Notes under the pieces: generated by a model
Databases searched by the model: none
What the model was told of the DNA's origin: nothing
Seen by the model: the letters and a program-made list of their open reading frames with translations, nothing else
Translations under genes and position numbers: made by a program
Assembly (NCBI RefSeq): GCF_001659605.2
Contig: NC_035164.2
Coordinates: 14,994,295 to 15,058,294 of the forward strand
From: Manihot esculenta
Taxonomy: Eukaryota > Streptophyta > Magnoliopsida > Malpighiales > Euphorbiaceae
DNA: 64,000 bases
Direction: 5' to 3'
Part shown: positions 32,672-44,691 of the stretch, one piece after another
Layout of the letters: each line of letters starts with the position of its first letter
How positions within the stretch are numbered: position 1 is the first letter of the stretch

Positions 32672-35084
32672 TGTAACAGCCCGGAAAACGGTACCCTCTT
32701 TGTAACGGTCCGAACCGCTCGGCACTAGGATCCAGATCGGCTTAAGGCCGCCTAGACCCGTAGTAAGCCTATCCTGAACTCTGTGTACCTGCTAAAATCC
32801 CATACATGATCCGACTGGACTATTAACTGTTAAAACTTTACTTCAAAACTACCAGACTTAACCTTTAAAACACTCTTTGTAGGTCCAACCATATGAACCA
32901 AAATGCTCAGATATACTAATCTGAACTAGCCCTCTGGCTATCTATAATACACCAGTGATGCTTTACCAAGTAACCTCCATACCCTATGCGCTCTGCAGCA
33001 TAGAACCCACTCTATAAGGGTCAGCATATCATAAGTTAACTTGGCTACCATAGAGTCACAGGAATCAAACCTGGTCTTCTCTAGTGGTCTACTCTGTGGA
33101 TCACAGGAATCAAACCTGGTCTTTCCTATTGCACTGGTCTTGGGTCAAAGGAATTAAACCCTATCTTCCCTCACAGTTATAATTCACTGGGTTTTCAAAG
33201 CACAACATATATTAAGTCTGGTCTGACTCATTTCTCATCAAGAAACTGTAAAACAGGATACATGTATACACTAGGGATTAACATACACTAGACAATAGGC
33301 AAAAGCACATTCTAATACATTTATACACTAACTGACTAACTATTACATCACTTTTACATATATCCCTTTAATTACATCATGTCCACACTATACTATTACA
33401 TATGCAATCCTTTAGCAACTCTGATGCTTCTACCCTTCCCAGCTACTCTGAACCTGCAAAACTGGGATTAAGGGAAAGGGATGAGCTTCTAAAGCCCAGT
33501 GAGTAGAAACACTGAAAACAGTTCATTCATATGCACTATATATGAAAATGCATCACAACACAAACATCTCAATATATCTTGGATTAGACATGACCCCAAA
33601 ACTCCCTCGACGGGCTATTGAAGTCGCCTTGGTCCAATCCCCACTAAGGTAGACATGACCCCAAAAATACCCTCTGTCAACACTGGCCCCCCCAAAGGAG
33701 CTACACAGGGCATTCCAACATGTACTTGCCCAACTGACCTGACACAATGACAGGAGCCGAAGCTTAGGCTATTGGAGTCGCCTGGGTCCACCTCATCTCT
33801 GATCACATCATATGCAATGCTTCACATTCGTGATTCTAATGCAATCACCCTAATATATATCATAGCATTCATGATGCATGAACTATGCTAAAACATTATG
33901 TTTCTGTAATAAAAGATTAAGTTTAGTTCTACTCACCTCTGCTCCTCAAGCAGAAACCTGACTGACTCTGCAACTGCTAATCCTGACAACCTCCCTGAAC
34001 TGTCGGGTCCAAACCTACACAAAAGGACTCGATTGAGGTGTCAAGCATACTCTTACCAACTCTTAAACAACTCCCCAAAATCCCTCTAAAATCTCATAAA
34101 ACAATCACATAAAGCATGCATAGGAAAAGCTAGGCAGGACACCTTCGGCGGCACCTTCGGCGGCCGAATGTGCTGGACAGATCCGAAAGTCCATTCTTTC
34201 GGAGGCAGCCTTAGGCAGCCGAAACTGCCCTCACAAGGGGTTCGGCGGCCGAATCCTCCCTTCGGCGGCCGAACCTGAGTTCATCCAGAACTCAGCTTCA
34301 TGCACAACCATCTCCTGCCAAGCACCAACTCTACACAATCATGCATACACAACTCCTCAACTTGCATATACTCTGGTATATGCTCAAAGGGGTCCAAAAC
34401 TACCTATTAACCCCAACAAAACAGCAACTATAACACATAATCATGCTTACACCATTAAAACATCAAAAACTCAACTTTAAAACCTAAACATGCAACTCTA
34501 CCCTTAACCACTTTAAAAGCTGTTAAAACTCATTAAAACAAACTTCAGATCTTCACTTACCTCTTGATTCAAGAAGCTGAAGAATCCAAACACAGAAACT
34601 CCTTTTCAAAATCACAAAACCATCAAAACCTCCCTTTGCTCTCAAAAACGTTCAAACCCTTTGCAATGACCAAACCTTCTGCATAAGCTGATAAAAAGCT
34701 TGCAGATGAGTCAGGAGAAACGTGGCCTAACCTCTGATCATGATCTGGAGGTGAACACCTGGCCAAATCACAGACTGAGGAGCATGCACAGCTTACCCGA
34801 TCACCTCAGCTTCGGCTGCCGAAACTACATGCAAAACCATGCAACGTTCGGGGGCCGAACTTAAACTTCGGAAGCCGAACATTGAGCACTTTCGGCGGCC
34901 GAACTTACATTCGGGGGCCGAACATGACCTTTGTCTCCAAAGCCTTTTCTCTTTAAAACTCATTCCTATTTCATTTAAAACCATTAAACACTTTCCTTTA
35001 CCCTTGCTCTTCTAGAAACCTCTGACATCCCTGAATTCCACCGGACGGTAGGAATTCCAATGCCGGATTTAGCCGGGTATTACA
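32672..35084 (-). repeat. E4 3' LTR
   Basis: 2413 bp, ends TGTAACAGCC...CGGGTATTACA. The first 60 bases carry a second TGTAACGGTCCGAACCGC phrase that only E5 shares. Tandem units around ACAGGAATCAAACCTGGTCT lie at about 33058-33180. Palindrome clusters lie at 34145-34280 and 34800-34925. Confidence 0.94.
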
Positions 35085-35121
35085 TTCTTTCCCCCTTATA
35101 AAACATTCGTCCTCGAATGTT
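35085..35121 (-). promoter_or_regulatory. E4 polypurine tract and hairpin
   Basis: Minus-strand purines AAGGGGGAAAGAA abut the LTR. The adjacent AACATTCG-TCCT-CGAATGTT (35102-35121) is a perfect 8-bp stem with a 4-base loop. Confidence 0.85.
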
Positions 35122-35149
35122 AACACAAACAAACAAGAACAAGCAAGAT

Positions 35150-36478
35150 CTAAACTCCACAGCTTTTGCTGCGTTACTCTGAGCCTTACTCCTTTTTCTC
35201 TTTATCTTTTCTAACTCTTAACTGGTGATATCCAAAATTCTGATCACACCAAAACCATAATCAGCTTTTATCAGAACAGCTCAAAGATCATCAATCCTAA
35301 CTAGGATAACTTGGTACTTACTTATCAGCTTAAACTCACTATTTACTGTTCTATTAGATCAAAACCTTAAGGATTCATCTTTCGTTTCCCACACCAACTG
35401 GTATAAACCAGGGTGAAGTACTAAGTCAGACAAAACCCTTGACTACCACACCTCTTTTTACTAGTCTGATGACTCTTAGCTCTCTCTCTGCAGGTGCCAT
35501 TCTGTAGGGCAAGAAAAGAAAGAAATGGTTCTGCGTCCAGATACCATTCTCATTCCATACTCTTTCTCCCTGACAGATGGTAAACCTGACAGATTACCTG
35601 GGAGACATCTAGTACTCACTAGAAAAAGGTACTGAGGCTGATTCCCTATCCTGACAAACTTGCTTACAAGAGCTAAAACAACCCTCTGATAACCTTTCCT
35701 GAGACCTATGAGCCTGCAGGGCTGACATCAACTTCGAGGCAGCTATACTCTGTCCCCCTAAAAGGACTATTCTGATCCATCTTCAACTATCAACTCTCCT
35801 ACCTTGTCTCTGATGACACAGGTAGTACTATGAGTAATGCATCAATCCGCCCTAGAATGACATCACACAGTCAAATCTAGAACCATAAGGTCAGCTGGAT
35901 CGCATCTACTCACCACCAACTCTGACCTGAACTGACTGACTTTACATCAGATGGATCACACTCTCAGGTCCACTGACCCAAGGAAAAAAAAACATTCTAA
36001 GCCCAGAAGTCATCAAACCCAATCGATCAACGGCTCACAATAACAAGGAAAGCGAAACACTAGGGTCCAGAACAACTAACTTACACATCTGAGAACTACT
36101 AGGTGAACGTATCTGACGTCACTGTGCTTAGTCTACCATGTCAGGGTGAAGATCCAAACTAAAGCAAATGGAACTTCCCTCGGGAACCTTCCGAAAAAGC
36201 TAACCCTTTTCTCTGCCTCAACTACCACCCATTCCCAGACTAACTCGACCCTTTCTTTTTAGCTTTACTCTTATCTTACTCTGATCTGATTCACTTTTCC
36301 TTTTGCTTTTAACTTACTTACTTACTCTTTCTTAAGAAAACAAAACTCACTATGCCTGGGTTTTAAGAAACCTGAAACATTATGATCTTAAAGCAACTCT
36401 CTTCTTTAACTCTTTTCTGATTTACTTTCCGTTAGCTATTAACTTTTCTCTTCCTCTCTATCTCTTTTACTTTTACTC
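35150..36478 (-). pseudogene. E4 degenerate protease-RT remnant
   Basis: No open frame. By comparison with E1 and E2, minus-strand similarity runs from a Gly/Arg-rich gag tail (36140-36260) through the protease region (35790-36110) and the protease-RT linker (35490-35720) to the first RT block (about 35290-35480), then jumps to the end of the chromodomain region near 35160-35215. RT palm, RNase H and integrase are missing. Pyrimidine-rich tracts (36240-36480) have no counterpart in E1-E3. Confidence 0.7.
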
Positions 36479-37081
36479 TCAACATGTAACTCTATTACAT
36501 TCTGTTCCTTCCAATCCTCCTAGGATCCACAAAACAAAGATATACATCAAAATTTGCAAAAAGAGCATACCTAGCATCACTGGATCTGATGGGGCTATTC
36601 CCTGCTGAGCCTTGTTACCTGAAAAAGACCGCTGGGACCGAATCATCCAAGGCATCATACGACACTCACGAATCACATGCCCCTCCTGTCCACACCTATA
36701 ACAAGCTGTGGTTCCTACCAGACAAACTCCCTTATGCAATCTACCACACCTCAAACATTGTGGCTTGCCTATGCCAGAACTTGGACCAGCACTGCTATTC
36801 CAGAATTTCCTTTTCTTTGACCCTTTACGGCCTCGAACCTTTTTCTTAGGGGTTTTCCCCCACTTCACTCCTTTCCAGGAAGCTATACTCCATAAGGAAG
36901 GATCATTCTCTCCTATCCTAGAGTCCTTGGTCTGATCAATTGTTACAGACTCATCCATATTTACCTGTATACCAACATCCCTTCTTTGCACCGCTACCTC
37001 GATCTCTCTTCTATTTTCTGATTCTAGCTTCATTCCTTCTCTACTATCATCAAAAGACCCTTCAGACGGATCTGATTCCAT
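36479..37081 (-). pseudogene. E4 gag remnant: zinc knuckle without capsid
   Basis: A 200-codon frame starting MESDPSEGSFDDSREG. The order is an acidic N-terminus, a Lys/Arg-rich block (KKKVRGRKGSKKRKFW), a Cys-rich CLRCGRLHKGVC and a CCHC knuckle CYRCGQEGHVIREC, then an unrelated tail. The capsid domain of about 160 residues found in E1-E3 is deleted at QTKDSRIG, the same point as in E5 (QTQDSRIS). The usual [12 protein letters not shown] start is gone. It could make a small RNA-binding protein; whether it is translated is unknown. Confidence 0.75.
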
Positions 37082-37372
37082 AGATCTACTCAGCTTAACA
37101 CTCTTCTAGCTTTCCTGAGGAACAACACATAAGAACAAACATTAGCAAACATAGAGTTCATATGAAAACACATGAACTTACAATATATACATGCATACAT
37201 ACATATGTTTATATCCATGGGCATGTCACATCAGCATGCAACACAAAGCCTAGTGGACATGATTTTACTTATTGTGCTTTGCCTTCCTATGACTTGACAG
37301 CAACCTCTTTCCGATGTGGGATCTCTAATCCTTGAACAAACATGTTCACACACCGTACTTAAGAGGCCCTAT

Positions 37373-37384
37373 GCTCTGATACCA
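37373..37384 (-). promoter_or_regulatory. E4 primer-binding site
   Basis: The minus strand reads TGGTATCAGAGC, two bases from the LTR end at 37387. Between it and gag, a splice acceptor TTGTTCCTCAG ends at 37115. Confidence 0.93.
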
Positions 37385-37386
37385 TC

Positions 37387-39787
37387 TGTAACAGCCCGGA
37401 AACCGGTACCCTCTTTGTAACGGTCCGAACCGCTCGGCACTAGGATCCAGATCGGCTTAAGGCCGCCTAGACCCGTAGTAAGCCTATCCTGAACTCTGTG
37501 TACCTGCTAAAATCCCATACATGATCCGACTGGACTATTAACTGTTAAAACTTTACTTCAAAACTACCAGACTTAACCTTTAAAACACTCTCTGTAGGTC
37601 CAACCATATGAACCAAAATGCTCAGATATACTAATCTGAACTAGCCCTCTGGCTATCTATAATACACCAGTGATGCTTTACCAAGTAACCTCCATACCCT
37701 ATGCGCTCTGCAGCATAGAACCCACTCTATAAGGGTCAGCATATCATAAGTTAACTTGGCTACCATAGAGTCACAGGAATCAAACCTGGTCTTCTCTAGT
37801 GGTCTACTCTGTGGATCACAGGAATCAAACCTGGTCTTTCCTATTGCACTGGTCTTGGGTCAAAGGAATTAAACCTTGTCTTCCCTCACAGTTATAATTC
37901 ACTGGGTTTTCAAAGCACAACATATATTAAGTCTGGTCTGACTCATTTCTCATCAAGAAACTGTAAAACAGGATACATGCATACACTAGGGATTAACATA
38001 CACTAGACAATAGGCAAAAGCACATTCTAATACATTTATACACTAACTGACTAACTATTACATCACTTTTACATATATCCCTTTAATTACATCATGTCCA
38101 CACTATACTATTACATATGCAATCCTTTAGCAACTCTGATGCTTCTACCCTTCCCAGCTACTCTGAACCTGCAAAACTGGGATTAAGGGAAAGGGATGAG
38201 CTTCTAAAGCCCAGTGAGTAGAAACACTGAAAACAGTTCATTCATACGCACTATATATGAAAATGCATCACAACACAAACATCTCAATATATCTTGGATT
38301 AGACATGACCCCAAAACTCCCTCGACGGGCTATTGAAGTCGCCTTGGTCCAATCCCCACTAAGGTAGACATGACCCCAAAAATACCCTCTGTCAACACTG
38401 GCCCCCCCAAAGGAGCTACACAGGGCATTCCAACATGTACTTGCCCAACTGACCTGACACAATGACAGGAGCCGAAGCTTAGGCTATTGGAGTCGCCTGG
38501 GTCCACCTCATCTCTAATCACATCATATGCAATGCTTCACATTCGTGATTCTAATGCAATCACCCTAATATATATCATAGCATTCATGATGCATGAACTA
38601 TGCTAAAACATTATGTTTCTGTAATAAAAGATTAAGTTTAGTTCTACTCACCTCTGCTCCTCAAGCAGAAACCTGACTGACTCTGCAATTGCTAATCCTG
38701 ACAACCTCCCTGAACTGTCGGGTCCAAACCTACACAAAAGGACTCGATTGAGGTGTCAAGCATACTCTTACCAACTCTTAAACAACTCCCCAAAATCCCT
38801 CTAAAAGCTCATAAAACAATCACATAAAGCATGCATAGGAAAAGCTAGGCAGGACACCTTCGGCGGCACCTTCGGCGGCCGAATGTGCTGGACAGATCCG
38901 AAAGTCCATTCTTTCGGAGGCAGCCTTAGGCAGCCGAAACTGCCCTCACAAGGGGTTCGGCGGCCGAATCCTCCCTTCGGCGGCCGAACCTGAGTTCATC
39001 CAGAACTCAGCTTCATGCACAACCATCTCCTGCCAAGCACCAACTCTACACAATCATGCATACACAACTCCTCAACTTGCATATACTCTGGTATATGCTC
39101 AAAGGGGTCCAAAACTACCTATTAACCCCAACAAAACAGCAACTATAACACATAATCATGCTTACACCATTAAAACATCAAAAACTCAACTTTAAAACCT
39201 AAACATGCAACTCTACCCTTAACCACTTTAAAAGCTGTTAAAACTCATTAAAACTTCACTTACCTCTTGATTCAAGAAGCTGAAGAATCCAAACACAGAA
39301 ACTCCTTTTCAAAATCACAAAACCATCAAAACCTCCCTTTGCTCTCAAAAACGTTCAAACCCTTTGCAATGACCAAACCTTCTGCATAAGCTGATAAAAA
39401 GCTTGCAGATGAGTCAGGAGAAACGTGGCCTAACCTCTGATCATGATCTGGAGGTGAACACCTGGCCAAATCACGGACTGAGGAGCATGCACAGCTTACC
39501 CGATCACCTCAGCTTCGGCTGCCGAAACTACATGCAAAACCATGCAACGTTCGGGGGCCGAACTTAAACTTCGGAAGCCGAACATTGAGCACTTTCGGCG
39601 GCCGAACTTACATTCGGGGGCCGAACATGACCTTTGTCTCCAAAGCCTTTTCTCTTTAAAACTCATTCCTATTTCATTTAAAACCATTAAACACTTTCCT
39701 TTACCCTTGCTCTTCTAGAAACCTCTGACATCCCTGAATTCCACCGGACGGTAGGAATTCCAATGCCGGATTTAGCCGGGTATTACA
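37387..39787 (-). repeat. E4 5' LTR
   Basis: 2401 bp, almost identical to 32672-35084. The length difference is a 12-bp deletion near 39255 just before donor 1. Confidence 0.95.
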
Positions 39788-39792
39788 GGTTC

Positions 39793-40596
39793 GGCGACCG
39801 AATGTACCTTCGGCGGCCGAACCTGAGTTCATCCGCAAGGCAGAAACGTGCTCTGCCTCTCGCCAAAAGCACCAAAACCCTCTCAACCTCAACCACCTCA
39901 ATTCCTCAACTTGCATATACCCAAGTATATGCTCAAAGGGGTCATAAACTACCTTAAAACCCCAAATACACAATAAAAACAACACAGAAACAAGCTTTAC
40001 TCACAAAATCATCAAAACATCACAAATAACCCTATTCATGCAACTCTCCCCCAAAACCACATAAAACCTTCAGAAAACATAAAAACAAGCTCAGGATCTT
40101 CACTTACCTCTTGAAACCAAGAAGCTGAACGATCCTAACGTGGAGTTTTGGAGCACCTCTCCTTCAAACTCTCCAAACTTCACAACTTTGAGTTTTTAGC
40201 TTAAAACCTTCAAAATAACATAAAAACTAATCAAATCTTTGCAAGATTAGATGAAAACATGAAAGAATACTCACAAAGGACAGGGTCTCACCTCAGCAAG
40301 TGAAAGAAAACGGTGATGGTTATCCTTTCAACCGACTGAGGGCCATTTATAGGTGGCTGGCCAGACCACCTTCGGCGGCCACACGTGAAATCGAAAGCCA
40401 TGCATGTTCGGCGGCCGAACCTGGCTTTTCTGCCTTGGTTCAATTCATTCAAAAACTCAGTTCCGTAAGCTTTAAAACTATGTAACATACCAAAATATGG
40501 TAGAAAAACATCACTCTCACCCTTCTAGAGACTTCCGACATCCGAAATTCCATCGGAAAGTAGAATTTCGATGCCGGACTCTAGCCGGGTATTACA
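39793..40596 (-). repeat. E2 5' LTR, remainder beyond E4
   Basis: Collinear with 14975-15797 of the E2 3' LTR, resuming at GGCGACCGAATG. It contains the TATA-like CCTATAAATGG (40344-40353, minus) and ends CGGGTATTACA before TSD CATTT. One palindrome pair present in the 3' LTR near 15600 is shortened here. Confidence 0.93.
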
Positions 40597-42132
40597 CATT
40601 TGCCTCCTGCTGTGTCATGGTGAAGATCCGTGCTGGAGCTGATGGACCTTCACCCCTGAAACCCGCTGAAGAAGAGGCTGCCCCTCTCCCTCTGCCTCTG
40701 CCACTGGCCTGAGTCACGGCTGGAGTTACTGGCTGAGCCACACTACCAGAAGCTGTCTGCTGAGATTGTGCCACAAAAGCTGCTCTGGGACACTCCCGTG
40801 CCATGTGTCCCTCCTGCCCACATCTAAAGCAGGCTGTCGTCCCAAACCGACATACTCCCTTATGTGGCTTCCCACACTTCATACATACTGCATTGTCCGC
40901 ACCTGAGCTCGAGCCACTTCCTAATCCCAGACCTGATTTGATCTTGTTCCAGAACTTGTTCTTCTTTGACATCTTGGTGGTATTACTCCACCTCTTACTG
41001 CCTGAACTCAGAGAAGAAGGGTCTAACTTTCCCCCACCTGGGGTTTTGGAACCAGAAGGCTGTGCCACTGACTGCTTGACTTTTCCCTTAATTATTGCAC
41101 TAGCCTCCATTCTCCAAGCCATATCCACTATGGCATGGAAACTCTCCCTCTCTGCTGACTGGATCAAGGAGGAATACCTGGAATGAAGCCTCATGATATA
41201 CCTGCAAACGACAACAACTCCAAGAACTTATCTGTGTACTCATCTACACTCATCTCCTCCGTCTGCCTTAACTGCTCAAACTCAATCATCTTCAACTCCC
41301 TTGAACTATCAGGGAAAGCCCATCCTGCAAACTCATTAGTAAACTCCTCCCATGATAAGCTATCCAACCTCGGGTTCACATAGTTTTTAAACCACTCTCG
41401 GGCCTTCTTGCATTTCAGTGTGAACCCAGCCATCTGAATGGCTCTACTATCATCAGCTCCTATCTCATCTGTAATCATCTTGACCCTCCCAAGGTAGTCA
41501 AACGGGTCATCACCTGTTTCATACTGGGGAGCACCCAGCTTCATGTAGTCGGTCATCTTGACCTTGCTCCCTCTAGATGAGCTAGGTTTAGGCATTTGGA
41601 TTTCTGGGACAATAGGTTCTGCTAGTGGTGGAGGAGGTGCAACATCCCCTGGGTTAGGGTTTGCTGTACCTAGGTAGAAAGATGGGGGTGGGTACATGGG
41701 GTACTGTGGGTATAGTGGGTAGTAAGGTGGGTATGGCATGTGAGAGTGATAAGGGTTAAAGCTGGGGTAATCCGATGTACCTCCCATCGAATACCTGGGA
41801 TTCTATGAAAAGGGTGGGTACTGGGGTGGCTGAATAAATCCCGAGGCCTGAGTGCCTCCTTGAGACTCTCCCATGCCCTCTTCAGACATACTCACTCCAA
41901 GACTGCCATCCCTCCTCTGATCCACATCCATCTCATCCCCCACATCTTCCGACATTCCACCCTGTACTGTTCCTCTTCTGCTCACATCAAAAGACCTTCT
42001 AGGGTCCCTTGATGTTCTCTCCCTGCTAGACCTGTAGGACATTGCCCTAGGCAATGCAGGAGGACGGGCATCCGTGCCCTCATCCTGGGGTGGTACTCCA
42101 GTCAATCGTGCAGATCGATGAGTTCCTCTCAT
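40597..42132 (-). pseudogene. gag: E1 gag (broken)
   Basis: From ATG 42132 ([19 protein letters not shown]) on the minus strand. The codon that is TAG in E2 and E3 is CAG here. Lesions: a TAG replacing Gln in the tyrosine/proline-rich region near 41803, and a deletion with frameshift in the capsid near 41200. Beyond it the frame holds [20 protein letters not shown], a Cys-rich CMKCGKPHKGVC, the knuckle [14 protein letters not shown] and a Gly/Arg tail, ending at E2 after TMTQQEAN. The protease continues at 13540. Confidence 0.92.
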
Positions 42133-42387
42133 CTTGCTTACTGAAAAACAGCACACATCACATAAGACATTAGCATCAAATGGTTCATGTGCAAACACAT
42201 GAACCCGCATACATCCATTACATACATAGCATATAATCAATGCACATGCATAATATTATGGCATTTCACATCATCATTCAAGACAAGACTCTATATCCTA
42301 TCCTAGTGGACATGATTTTCCTATTGTGTTTGACCTTCTCGAACATCTATGAGCCCGACACTCTAGGTCCGACCATATGAACCTAGG

Positions 42388-42399
42388 GCTCTGATACCA
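42388..42399 (-). promoter_or_regulatory. E1 primer-binding site
   Basis: The minus strand reads TGGTATCAGAGC, three bases from the LTR end at 42403. The acceptor CTGTTTTTCAG (AG at 42142-42141) lies eight bases before the gag ATG. Confidence 0.93.
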
Positions 42400-42402
42400 A
42401 TC

Positions 42403-44686
42403 TGTAACGACCCGAAAATCGAACCGCTACCGGCACTAGGATCCAGATCGGCTTAAGGCCGCCGGGACCCGTAGCAAGCCTAACATACAACCTGTACACT
42501 TGTTTAATCCCATACATGATCAACACATACATAAAAATTTTGAACTTTCTCATTCATTTACCAAACTTAACCTGTGCATGCACAACTTATAAACGTAACC
42601 GTCAACCCCACATTGGAGTCCTCATCAATGCTCCAATGGGGTAACATAACATATAATAAGTTTGGTTTCCATAACATCATAAAAACATTTCATTACAAGA
42701 TCATGTAACCAAAAAGGGATTAACAACATACTATGGTCAAGCACAACTCTAAATCTCAATACTCATCATTACATTACAATACTGTACTATACTTCACATT
42801 ACATCATTATCATGTCCACAACTAGCTATTACATAAAGCATAACTTTATTCTTGACTTCTTGATCTATCCCGTACCTGCAAACCTGGGGGATTAAGGGAA
42901 AGGGGTGAGCTACTAGAGCCCAGTGAGCAGAATAATAAAACATTATAATTAAAGTTCATGCTCTGATGAAATGCATCACAACACAAACAAATCACATTAA
43001 GGATGAACTTGTCACCAATAGTCCTCTACATATCCAATTGTGCTAGGGACGTAGAATGGGTCTTTCTGGACTTCCTCTTACATAACATATCATAACATTC
43101 CAATGTGCCAGGGACGTAGAATGGGTCTTCCTGGACTTTCTCTTACATTGTACCAGGGACGTAGAATGGGTCTTCCTGGACTTCCATACCACATCATCAT
43201 CACCATACCATATCATACGAGGACTAATCATTCAATGTTCATCCACATCAACAACATAATATGCAATGCAACATATTCGTGAATTCTAATGCAAACAACC
43301 TAATATATCTCATGGCAATCATGATGCATGATTCATACTAAAACTTTCGTTATTTACTTTGAAACATAAAGAGTCATTCTACTCACCTCAGGCTAGCTCA
43401 GACAAGACTCTGAAGCAGCTATCTCACTGCTGGGGTCATCGGTTCCTCGGGTCCGAACCTACATAGGTGGACTCAAATGAGGGACCAAACATACATGAAC
43501 ATGACTCTAAAATACTCTCCAAAAACCCCCTAAAACACCTTAAAACAATCATAGCAAACATGCAAAGGAAGGCTGAACAGGGCACTTTCGGCGGCAGGTT
43601 CAGCGGCCGAAAGTCCCTCCAGAGCCGAAAGTCAGGCACCTTCGGTGGCACTTTCGGCGGTCGAAGGTTCCTTCCAGAGACGAAACTCATGCATGTTCGG
43701 CGGCACCTTCGACGGCCGAAACTCCCTTCCAGAGCCGAAAGTCCACTTTCGGGGGCAGGGTTCGGCAGCCAAAGGCTTGCCTCCACAGGCAGGTTCGGCA
43801 ACTGAAAGTCCTTTCGGCTGCCGAACCTGAGTTCTTTCCAAGGCAGAACTCAGCCTCAAATCATGCACATTTGCCTCCCAAACCATTCAACTCAAAACCA
43901 ACACTTTCACAACATGCATACACACATACATAAGCTCCTAGGGGCTTCAAACTATCTTAAACCCCAACTACAATACATCAAATATACAAATACAACACAC
44001 ATTGCTCAAAAAACTCAACATAAACCCATAAACTCAAAATAACCTAAACATGCATTTCTACCCCATAAACCTTTATAAAACTTGTTAAAAACATAAAATG
44101 AGCTAAGGATCTACTCTTACCTCTTGAAGAATGAGAGGGAAGACGATCCAACTCGGAGATGGGAGAGATCTAACTCTTTGAACCTCCAAGCTCCAAAACT
44201 TGCTCTAAGCTTCAAATCTCTTCAAAACCAAGTTAGAACTCGTTAAAACTTGAAAGATTTGAGGGAAATCAACAAAACCGACCGTGGGAGAGCATGGACT
44301 CACCGTTGGCCGAAAAGGGAGAGAAAACTCGTCCGTTTCGGCCATGGAGCCCTTAAATAGGGGTTGGCCAGACCACCTTCGGCAGCCTAAAGTGTCTCCA
44401 AAACTCATGCAAGTTCGGCGGCCGAACCTGAACCACTTTTGAAAGCCTAACTTACCCCCCTAAACTATCTAATGTTCGGCGGCCGAACTTGAGGTTCGGC
44501 GGCCGAACCTGGAAATGCCTCCTTGGTCTTTTTCATTCAAAACTTAATTTCCTTCTTTACTTAAAATCATAAAATACATTAAAATATTTTATAAAAAATA
44601 TGATTTTACCCTTCTAGAGGTCTCCGACATCTGAGATCTTACCGGACGGTAGAAATTCCGATACCGAAGTCTAGCCGGGTATTACA
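42403..44686 (-). repeat. E1 5' LTR
   Basis: 2284 bp, ends TGTAACGACC...CGGGTATTACA. Minus-strand TATA-like CTATTTAAGG lies at 44351-44360. Donors are at 44119-44120 and 43385-43386. Palindrome clusters run 43580-43860 and 44410-44510. The minisatellite with GGGACGTAGAATGGGTCT runs about 43045-43185. Confidence 0.93.
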
Positions 44687-44691
44687 ACTGC
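44687..44691. repeat. Target-site duplication of E1, right copy
   Basis: ACTGC, identical to 8054-8058. Confidence 0.92.

Larger units (their letters stand above)
32672..39787 (-). mobile_element. E4: young non-autonomous chromovirus derivative inside E2 5' LTR
   Basis: 7116 bp, TSD GGTTC, two LTRs of about 2.4 kb and only 2.3 kb of internal sequence. It has primer site, polypurine tract, hairpin, gag splice acceptor and a zinc-knuckle gag remnant, but no capsid core, RT palm, RNase H, integrase or complete chromodomain. The LTRs differ by about ten substitutions and one 12-bp deletion by eye, so it inserted recently in spite of lacking enzymes. Its internal architecture matches E5. Confidence 0.92.
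13546..40596 (-). mobile_element. E2: Tekay-like chromovirus inside E1
   Basis: Minus-strand element with TSD CATTT. The 3' LTR is 13546-15797. The 5' LTR is 31256-32671 plus 39793-40596 and is interrupted by E4. The internal region is 15798-18301 plus about 28685-31255 and is interrupted by E3. Its LTRs form a distinct subfamily (ends TGTAATGACC or TGTAACGACCCC; minisatellite phrase CCAGGGCGTAGTCAAAGG). Confidence 0.93.
8059..44686 (-). mobile_element. E1: Tekay-like chromovirus, outermost element of a four-element nest
   Basis: Minus-strand LTR retrotransposon bounded by TSD ACTGC, with 3' LTR at 8059-10055 and 5' LTR at 42403-44686. Its internal region (10056-13545 plus 40597-42402, about 5.3 kb) is split by E2, which itself holds E3 and E4. 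Gene order on the minus strand is gag, protease, RT, RNase H, integrase, chromodomain. Several stops and frameshifts make it defective. It lies inside the protease of E0b. Confidence 0.93.

Noticed and set aside
33553..33806. Identical short frames in both E4 LTRs (also 38268-38521)
   Set aside because: Identity follows from LTR duplication; the frames overlap each other and are not kept in E5.
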